Assembly (NCBI RefSeq): GCF_000740895.1
Contig: NC_025262.1
Coordinates: 426,001-490,000, forward strand
Reading direction: 5' to 3'
Length of the DNA stretch: 64,000 nucleotides
DNA from: Theileria orientalis strain Shintoku
Taxonomy: Eukaryota; Apicomplexa; Aconoidasida; Piroplasmida; Theileriidae
The notes under the pieces are model-generated. The model did no database searches. It was not told the origin of the DNA and saw only the letters and a list, made by a program, of their open reading frames with translations. The position numbers were made by a program, and so were the translations under genes. Positions 56,501 to 64,000 of this stretch are shown here, piece after piece (position 1 is the stretch's first letter; the number at the start of each line of letters is the position of its first letter).

Positions 56501-59500
56501 CCCCTCCTTCTCCATCTTCAGGATCAGCAGGTACAGCTCCACCATCTTCAACTCCCTAAGCCTGTCGTTTAGGTATATGAACCTGTCTCTTCTGTCGCTG
56601 AAGTTGTGCGGGTACTCGTAGTAGAGCTGCGAGTTTCTCAGGAACCTGTTAAGCGGCATTCCGCACATCCTCTTAACGATCCAGCTGCTGTCTGACACCT
56701 CCACTCTCTCCTCTCCCTTTGGCGTCGTCACGCACGTCAGTGTGCAGTAGTTCCTGTAGTATTCTCTCAGTATTCTTCTCACTGATATGTGCGAGCTGTA
56801 CTTTTTCGCGTAGTAGTCCACCAGTGCGTTGAACACTGTCTTTCCCGAGGAATATGCTCCTGACGCGTACGGCCCGAAGAACTCGTCTATTTGATACTCC
56901 TCGTTGCCCTGAATCAGGTCAAGGTCCCCTTCTATTGCGTTCATTGTAGCCGGCCCTGTTATTTCGTACTCGATGAGCCCTCCCAGTCCGTTCAATCCTT
57001 CCGACGGACTATCGTCCATGACAAACTTGGTGTGCGTGTTACTCGTGTTCAGGTGCCCTGACACGTCCACTTTCAACTCACTGTTACCCGTTGAGACTAT
57101 TGTTTTTTCCAGTAGTTTTGCGAACTCGTTTGCGCTCGGCACGTAGTTAGAGCATATTCTACTCATTCCTATTCTTTCAAACTTTTCTATCAGGTACAGA
57201 GCTGGGTTCTTTTTCGATACCAATCTTGCGTGAGGTGAAGTCTGAGTTACTGGCTTTTCTATGACCTTTGGTGTCGAGTCCAATAAGTACTCGCTATCCA
57301 TTCCTTCTAATAACTCCTTTCCCTCATCGTGATAAGTCAATTCATCCTCTTCCTGTTCTTCTTGTTCACCTTCGTCTCCCTCTTCTTCTTCTTCATCATC
57401 CCCGTCCTCATCGCTACCCATGTCAACGTCTCTATCATCGTCCTCCTTCACTCTCCCTGATTCATCAGCGTCTTCATATTCAAATAGCGTGTCCGTTTCA
57501 ATTTTACTCCTTTCAGTTCTTGTATTCTCTACTTTTGGAGACTCATACTTATACTCTCTATAACTTTCCTTGTCGTTTTCTTCTTCTTCTTCGGGCTCAT
57601 AGTCTTCCAGGAACTCATCTTGCAGATCCTCAACTTGATCCTCAGAGTTTCCATGATGTAAATGTTTTTTATTAACGTATTTCTCAAAAAGTGGGACTTT
57701 ATGCGATTTATTATTTTCAGACATTTTAACAAACTTTCCAGATACTTCATCTTTATTAAACTCACCTACGCTAACACCTTGAGGATAAACTGCATCATCA
57801 ACCTTGTACTTAATCTCCTTTTCATAGTCATTTTCTTTTAATTCACCTGGATAAACCATATCTTTCTCTGGCTCATCATAATCTAAGGTATCAGCCAATA
57901 AATCTTCATTCATTTCTTCGACAACTGCACCATCGTTATCTTCATCAATCAATTGTATTTCATTTTCAACTTCGTCTTCCAATACATTTTCAAGTTGTTC
58001 TGGCGATGATGGTCTTGTTGCTGCGTGAACTGGGTTGTCCATTATCTCAAAGTCTGCGAATGGATCATCTGGGTCATGTTCCAGTTCTTCTTCGTTTACT
58101 TTCAATATTCCTTCAAAATCTTCTAATGGCTTTACTTTTACTGGTTCGGTCTGCTCCACGTGTAGCGATGTGTAGTGATACGTCAGGTGTATGTTTACGT
58201 CGTTCAGGTGCTCAATGTAGTCAAAGTTGGTTGAGAAGTACAGTATATCTGTCGGCAGAAACTCGTGTCCGATCTTCTCTATTGTCTTTTGAACCTGCTT
58301 TGACAGTGTGTTAAGTCTCGACCACTCCAGGTCCAGCTGAAACACTCTCCACACTATCGTGTCTGTCAGTGGCGGACATACCAGGTGCCTCTTGTGGTAC
58401 AGTATGAAGGGCACTTCCCAGTGCTCATTAAGGAACCATGTTATAAGCATTTCACACTTTTCTGCCACATCACTTGACACTGACGTGTGCTTATTCGTGT
58501 AAGTTCCTTCAAACGTCTGTTCGTATGATTTCTTTACGTTTTCCTTTGATAAATCTATGTTAAACTCATTTAGCAATCTCCGTGCCATCCACTGTGCTTC
58601 ATTTTGTATCTCTCTCTCATCCAACTTTCTATTTCTATTTTTATATCTGATGTACAACCTCTCAGGCTCATCCACGTTTCTTATCTCCTCGTCCTCCTTC
58701 GTCAAATACTCCTTTGCCAACTCGTCGGGATCGACATACTATACGGGAATGATTAATTTAACAAACTTTAAGATAACTACGCAGTTTGACTACTTTAGTG
58801 AGTATAATTACCTGTTCAAGTGTTACTTCCACGTTACTATCTTGCTCCACTGATTCTCTTCTACTCAAATTAGTTTTTTCTAGGTGTTCTATCAATCCTA
58901 CATCGTTGTCATAGTCTGGGTCTTCCTTGGGGTCGTAATCTGAATCGAGCTCCGGTTGATTAGGTAACAAGTTCTGTAGTGGCATTCTTTCATTCTTTAA
59001 TATTTGTATCACAATGTCCACTCTTCCGAAACACTCTGCTACCAGACCCCAAGCATCGCTCAGTTCCGCCGCTCTTGTCATTTGATCGTCTTCATCCCAT
59101 GAATCCTCATGGTCTATTTCCGGCTCTGGCTCCTTAACCTTCTTCGTTCCCTTTTTAAGTCTTCTCAGTCTCTTAAATGATGCTTCATCTTCCTCATCGT
59201 CGTCCAACTATATATTTAATTATAGTTAACAATCGTAATTATATCAGAATTTAATTGTATATGGTTGTTGGTCTTTAAATATTTAAATATAATTAAATGT
59301 GTATAATTTTATATATGGTTATTATCTAGTTACATATAACATACTCTAGTTCCTATGTTTTCTTCAATGAGTGCCAAATCCTCATCGTCAAGCTTATCTG
59401 GTTCATATTCTACATCTGTTGCCTCTTCTACAAAATCCTCAACCACTTCGTCTGTTATAAAATCTTTTAGTTCGTCTGGGATTTCAGTTCCTAATATGTC

Positions 59501-60031
59501 GTCATACTCGTCCTCTTCATCTTCCTCATCATCTTCAACTGATGAAGCTTCAGATTCTTCTGCCATTGTATCAAGATAATTTTCTTTTATTTCTGATTTC
59601 AATGTCTTTTGCTTCTTTGTTTTTTTATTTTTTCTTTCTATGTTCGACTTTTCTGTTCTTTTAAGTGATTTTTCGTTTGATACATTATCATTATTGTCAT
59701 TTATATCAATTTTACTCGAATTATCTAATATTTGTTGAGGTTGATGATCAGTGGGATGAGATAACGTATCAAAATCGTTTTTCTTAGAATCAAATTTTGT
59801 TGACGATTGATTAAGTTCATTCATTTGATTGTAAACTTCAGTTTCGGGATCAGGTGTATCATAAGAAACAGAACTGTGAGATAGACTTTCATTTTCTAGT
59901 TTAGAATGGACATGATAATCTGATAATGATTGATTAGAATCGTTTTGAATAAAAGAATCATGATGATTTTGAAAATCATTTATTGATTCATCAGATTTAT
60001 TAAATGAAGATAAAGTTTCATTATTATCCAT
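53591..60031 (-). CDS. SPT6: SPT6, histone chaperone and transcription elongation factor
   Basis: Travels with RNA polymerase II and reassembles nucleosomes. Three exons (59345-60031, 58812-59207, 53591-58738; introns 137 and 73 nt) give 2,076 residues. The N terminus is long and acidic (runs of Glu/Asp up to about residue 500). The core then shows the family order: the helix-turn-helix part, the YqgF-like region (YVAVVDDRSNALYMNV ... TILIGLVDM), a helix-hairpin-helix (AFICGLGIRKAQLFLDKL, about 1535), an S1-like segment near 1700-1770 and the tandem SH2 region (RHPAYKMWPLQKVITYL, about 1845, then KFRHNCELAKVERDLIQE). The usual Arg of the first SH2 (IRPS) is replaced: GECCICPMSEW near 1870. 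It ends in a Gln/His-rich tail. The 5' end is AT-rich, the rest GC-rich. Confidence 0.9.
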
Positions 60032-60573
60032 TATTTTATAAAAAAATAATAAATTCTAAATGTTTTTTAATAATTTATAAAAAAAATTAATAGTATTATT
60101 TAATAAATATCATAATATATTTTATTATATAAATTAAATCTATTTTAAATTGTTATAAGTTATAAATTAAATCTTTAAAAAAATAAATAAAATACATTTA
60201 ATTATATAAATATTATAATATATATAAAAATAAATTAAATGTAAATATATATTTTAATATATATCTCCCCATCTAATATATATATATATTTATATTTTAT
60301 ACTTTATTATTTAATTTATTTTAATTTAACATTCCAAAAGTAATTTCCAAATTTTTCTCATTATTTTTACATACACACCATTAATTTAATATAAATATTT
60401 TGTTATTTTTATTATACATTAAAGAATCTTCAAAAATATAAACATATATAAAAGATATGAATATTATGATTAAATCATAAAAGATATATGATTATATTTT
60501 ATCGAGTTAATAAGTAAGGATTATTTTTATAAATTATCAAAGTTTATAAACTTGCACATTTTTACGCGATGTT
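60032..60573. other. AT-rich tandem spacer upstream of SPT6
   Basis: 542 bp of roughly 88% A+T between the Y14 stop and the SPT6 start. It should contain the SPT6 promoter and the Y14 3' end. Runs of TATATATA at 60270-60300 are present. Nothing else is supported. Confidence 0.4.
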
Positions 60574-61042
60574 TTAATTTGTTCCATCATGTGGACTTTC
60601 CTTGAATACCCAGGATACTGATATATCTTTTCCTAACAGTTTCGATCCATTTAAATCTATAATTGAATTAGTTTAAATTAATTTTAATAAATATTATATT
60701 ATAATGTTATGATTCCTTATTATAATATATTATATTAACTTACTGTTAATAGCATTTTCAGCCTCATTTCTTTCTTTAAATTCCAGAAGTGCATATCCTT
60801 TAACGTATCCAGTTCTTCTATCTAGGTTTAAATGTACACTAGTTACAGTCCCGTAGTTTTCAAATAAGTCCCTCACGTCTTCTTCCTGAGCTTCTTCGTG
60901 TATTCCAGTAACTAATAAAACCCATCCTTCAATGGCTAAATAATTATTAATATATTTTATTAGACAACAATGATTTTATATTATGGAATCTTATATACAT
61001 ATTTAAGTTATTACATTTAACGGGATCTTCTATGTTAGTCAT
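60574..61042 (-). CDS. RBM8A: Y14 / RBM8A, exon-junction complex RNA-binding protein
   Basis: Core of the exon-junction complex, paired with Mago, deposited upstream of splice junctions. Three exons (61015-61042, 60744-60935, 60574-60656; introns 79 and 87 nt) encode 100 residues. Almost the whole protein is one RRM: GWVLLVTGIHEEAQEEDVRD (RNP2 region), VHLNLDRRTGYVKGYALLEF (RNP1) and LLGKDISVSWVF. These match Y14 from animals and plants closely, including the LNLDRRTGY run. The first exon is only 28 nt. The usual N-terminal extension of Y14 is missing. Confidence 0.95.
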
Positions 61043-61268
61043 TATATATTATTGTATATGACATATGAAAATATTTATATATTTATATTATTGATAAAAA
61101 TTTATTATAATTTAAAATAATTATTTAAATTAATCCACATATATCATATATACAAATCAATATTTAAACATTATTTTTATTTACACAAATAATTTAAATT
61201 TGTATAAAACACGTTTATTTGAGTTATAATAACATATTATAATAATGTTTTACAATTTACTTTTAATT
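61043..61268. other. AT-rich spacer upstream of Y14
   Basis: 226 bp, almost all A/T, between the PH-repeat gene stop and the Y14 start. No feature is supported. Confidence 0.4.
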
Positions 61269-64000
61269 TTACATACTGTTGTTCTTCAGTATTTCTTTGG
61301 CCTCCGGGCAAGCGAACCCGTATACTATTTCAGGCCTGTATAGTTTAGGAGTCAGGCCTCGAACGAACGGCACGAAGTTGGCAACGCGCAGCGCAGTCGT
61401 GAACTTGGTGAACGTTTCTCGCTTCTTGAATTTCATCCTCACAGGACGCTTGTTCTCCACATTAGGCACAAGCTTCACCATTAGCTCAGTCATATTAAGC
61501 TTCGGCTCCTGGTAGTGGTCGACGCGAAGCACCATTACGTGGTCGCGTTCGTATTTCAACTTAAATATCCTGATCACGTTGGGCTCAGCTAGGATGTAGC
61601 CGCACCTCAGGTTCCTCTTCGTGAACGGCTGCTCGAGCTTATAGTTGTGCTTGTGGAGCATGTCAACGGTGTCGTCGTAGAGGTAGGGCACTGTGAAGGA
61701 GAGGTCGAAGCACTCCTCGTACTTCGTGTTCCTCTTTAGCGCAATTCTGATCTTTGGCTTTTCCAGCTTCTCAACGTTCATCGTTGCGCGTTCCCAGATG
61801 AAAATGGGCTTCTGGTCAGACGGTTTTCCGAACATCACAATCTTGTCGCTGAGCACTCTGACTGACCTCTTCTCGTGCATGTCCTGCTCGTTGTACGACT
61901 TGATTTCGAACTTAAACTCTGCCATCTCCGCTCCCTGTGCCACCTCAGGCTCTCCTTCAGAGCTTGCTATGAAGCCGCCTACCTTGAGCGCTATTAGCCA
62001 TTTGTTGAACTTGTCCTCCTCGAGGCAGTCCATGTTAAGCACGAGGTCTCCTCCTCCTCTCGGAACTATGTGCAGTGACCTCTTCTTACTGTTAATCTTA
62101 ACGTCAGTTTCCTCCGCCTTATACGACAAGAATGGGAGCAACTCGCCCTTTGGGCCCTTCTCAAATATGTTCAAGGACCCTCTCTTCACTATACACGTCT
62201 TCTCATGACTTGGGCTTTCATCTGATAAAATAAGTTTCATTCCGTTTCTTTCTGCATCCTCTACGAAGTCTCTGAATGATTCTAAAGACGATACTGCGAA
62301 TGCGTAAGAAGTAGATCCCTCTTTATGTGCAGACGACGGAACTATTGTTATCATAAGCGTGTCTGAGTTGCACTTGAATCGTGTTTCTGAGCACGGGAAC
62401 GTCACCGCTCCTATTCCCGCGAAAGAGATCTTGAGTGCTCCGTCTACGAAGTTGTAGAATTTAGAAGAATCTTTTGCATCTGTTAGTTGCTCGTCTCCCA
62501 TATCTGGACTGGTCAACTTGAGTCTAAGGAAATCCATCTTATTAATCAATTTAGACAACTGATCATTATATCTCGGAGTTAGTGGGAGCAGATAGTATAC
62601 TTCAAATTCGTAGTCGGCAAATCCCATGTTCATTGGATTATTAAAGTTGTATGGGCTCGCATTACCCATTGAATTAGTGTAACTAGATGGACTTTGCATA
62701 GCCATGTGAGGATTCAAATTAGCCTGGTTCAATGGACTATTAGGTGCAGTCGGAATTGGCTGCTGGTGATTATTGTTATTTTGAGTTAAAGCACCCATTT
62801 GTTGATTGAAATAAGGTGGATTAGGCGAGGTTTGTTGAGTAAAAGAATTGCCATTTTGAAAGTTGTTGTATTCTGGAGTTTGCATACCTGGCCTTGTGTT
62901 AAATTGCGTCGCAGGCTGTGCTGTTCCAAAATCTGGATAACCATTTGTGTTTGGTAATGGAAGTGGGTTTTGAGTCAAAACCATTTGACCGAATCTCCCG
63001 TTGAGCTGATTAATGTCATGTTGCGTGTTCTTCAGTGAAACCAGTGAGTAGTTTGTCAGTTGAGGGTTAAAGTGCTCCATCACTGGCTCTCCGTTGGGGA
63101 ACGTTGCAAAGGGAACTTGGTAAAAGTCTACGTAGTCCTCTTCTCCCTCATCTTGATATTTGGTCACGTTCGAGTATTCCAGGTCATTAAGTATTTTAAA
63201 CTTGTATGTATTTGCTGGGTTTACCACCTTCGGCTTATTGGCCAAGTTTGGCCCGTAAAGCACCAATAGGTTCGAGTTCTGATCGTAGTAGAGCAAGCTT
63301 GGGGTAAATTCAGAGATTACGTTTACGTTTTCAAAGAGGCTGTTCATGTGTAGCTCCATGTTCTGGTTTGGTAACACGTGGTCTGCTTTTCCCATGGGAG
63401 ACATGCCAATCTGCACATTTGACATGACCATGTTGTAATTCTGAATAAGCTTCTGGTTGTACTGGTAAGTGTTTATTGTTACCACCTTTGAAAACAGCAC
63501 TGGCACAAGATCTTGAGGCCATTTTTCCTCAGAGCTTAGGTAATTAAGGTCCACCTTCGAGTATATTGACAGCTTACTGTCGTCGACTAGGAAGCCTGCG
63601 TACTGAAGTGCGTAGTAGAACCTGTTGTACGCGTCAGAAGTGTCGAATCTGAACACGTGGTAGTGTTCTCCCTTCAGAATCAGCTGCAGATTCTTGTAGT
63701 CTGTTCTCACTGCCCTCAGGTTCTCCTGCGCCACAATGTCAGTTTGCACTATTTGGTCATCTTCGAGCTGGTGCACCAACAGCTTCGAGTCGTCCACTTC
63801 TATCAGCATTTTTCTAAACTTCGTGTTAAGGTCAAACTCGTTCAGCTCTACGAGCTTACAGTAGTCCGTCTTGCATCTGTAGAAACTTGTTGAGGAGGAC
63901 TTCACTGATATCACGTTCTTCACAACTTCCAGCAGCTTGTCGTACATCTCCCTCTGCTCAGCGTTTGCCTTGAGCATGTACGCTGCGTGTAGCGACCTGT
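61269..64000 (-). CDS. Multi-PH-like-repeat protein, 5' end beyond the window
   Basis: At least 909 residues in one exon; the frame stays open through the window edge beyond the methionine at 63977, so the true start is outside. The sequence reads as a chain of pleckstrin-homology-like units that each end in an aromatic/Leu helix followed by a Gly/Phe turn: FYYALQYAGFLVDD, FNKWLIALKVGGFI and FTKFTTALRVANFV, with two weaker units between. One unit begins in textbook PH style (CIVKRGSLNIFEKG). A Gln/Asn/Pro-rich linker (about residues 330-455 of the visible part) separates the N-terminal and C-terminal groups. No catalytic motif or transmembrane segment was seen. A phosphoinositide- or protein-binding scaffold is likely; the family is not recognised. 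Confidence 0.7.
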   Translation of the reverse strand, partial: RSLHAAYMLKANAEQREMYDKLLEVVKNVISVKSSSTSFYRCKTDYCKLVELNEFDLNTKFRKMLIEVDDSKLLVHQLEDDQIVQTDIVAQENLRAVRTDYKNLQLILKGEHYHVFRFDTSDAYNRFYYALQYAGFLVDDSKLSIYSKVDLNYLSSEEKWPQDLVPVLFSKVVTINTYQYNQKLIQNYNMVMSNVQIGMSPMGKADHVLPNQNMELHMNSLFENVNVISEFTPSLLYYDQNSNLLVLYGPNLANKPKVVNPANTYKFKILNDLEYSNVTKYQDEGEEDYVDFYQVPFATFPNGEPVMEHFNPQLTNYSLVSLKNTQHDINQLNGRFGQMVLTQNPLPLPNTNGYPDFGTAQPATQFNTRPGMQTPEYNNFQNGNSFTQQTSPNPPYFNQQMGALTQNNNNHQQPIPTAPNSPLNQANLNPHMAMQSPSSYTNSMGNASPYNFNNPMNMGFADYEFEVYYLLPLTPRYNDQLSKLINKMDFLRLKLTSPDMGDEQLTDAKDSSKFYNFVDGALKISFAGIGAVTFPCSETRFKCNSDTLMITIVPSSAHKEGSTSYAFAVSSLESFRDFVEDAERNGMKLILSDESPSHEKTCIVKRGSLNIFEKGPKGELLPFLSYKAEETDVKINSKKRSLHIVPRGGGDLVLNMDCLEEDKFNKWLIALKVGGFIASSEGEPEVAQGAEMAEFKFEIKSYNEQDMHEKRSVRVLSDKIVMFGKPSDQKPIFIWERATMNVEKLEKPKIRIALKRNTKYEECFDLSFTVPYLYDDTVDMLHKHNYKLEQPFTKRNLRCGYILAEPNVIRIFKLKYERDHVMVLRVDHYQEPKLNMTELMVKLVPNVENKRPVRMKFKKRETFTKFTTALRVANFVPFVRGLTPKLYRPEIVYGFACPEAKEILKNNSM

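Noticed and set aside
1..64000. Search by eye for tRNA, rRNA, CRISPR arrays, insertion sequences, viral genes and telomeric repeats
   Set aside because: No cloverleaf with a GTTCGA-type T-loop, no phased direct repeats with spacers, no transposase or reverse transcriptase motifs and no telomeric arrays were found.

Overview
The window is nuclear DNA from an apicomplexan parasite, most likely a piroplasm of the genus Theileria. Genes are tightly packed. Many are interrupted by tiny GT-AG introns of about 30 nt. Intergenic DNA is extremely AT-rich and the gene content is ordinary eukaryotic housekeeping. Genus is inference from gene style and protein content; no rRNA or species marker is present. 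The long genes are unexpectedly GC-rich in codon use, which fits the T. orientalis group better than T. parva or T. annulata, but I cannot prove it.

Layout, left to right. 0.4-3.1 kb (+): a 15-exon Rieske/AIF-type flavoprotein. 3.2-3.7 kb (-): a small gene with a signal peptide. 3.8-16.5 kb (-): a VPS13 lipid-transfer protein of about 4,122 residues. 17.6-24.4 kb (+): a DDX60-like Ski2-type helicase, divergent from VPS13 across a 1.2 kb AT-rich spacer. 24.8-26.4 kb (+): Rab7 and RER1. 26.7-32.9 kb (-): a Nup155/Nup170-like nucleoporin. 33.5-36.8 kb (+): an 18-exon cullin. 37.1-38.7 kb (-): a DOT1-like methyltransferase. 39.6-42.7 kb (+): a RanBP2-type zinc-finger RS protein and a WD-like protein of unknown function. 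42.9-45.7 kb (-): enoyl-CoA reductase (TECR), an Alba protein and a probable V-ATPase subunit e. 46.0-51.2 kb (-): a 22-exon UPF1-like helicase with double-stranded-RNA-binding-like repeats. 51.3-53.3 kb: two convergent, probably organellar, unknown genes. 53.6-60.0 kb (-): SPT6. 60.6-61.0 kb (-): the exon-junction protein Y14. 61.3-64.0 kb (-): a protein with repeated PH-like units, cut by the window edge.

There is no operon logic. Neighbours do fall into themes: membrane traffic and lipid handling (VPS13, Rab7, RER1, TECR, V-ATPase e), RNA and chromatin (DDX60-like, UPF1-like, Y14, Alba, SPT6, DOT1-like, Nup155-like), and mitochondrion. Most multi-exon models here were assembled by hand from splice signals and reading-frame continuity. 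No mobile element, CRISPR array, tRNA or rRNA was seen.
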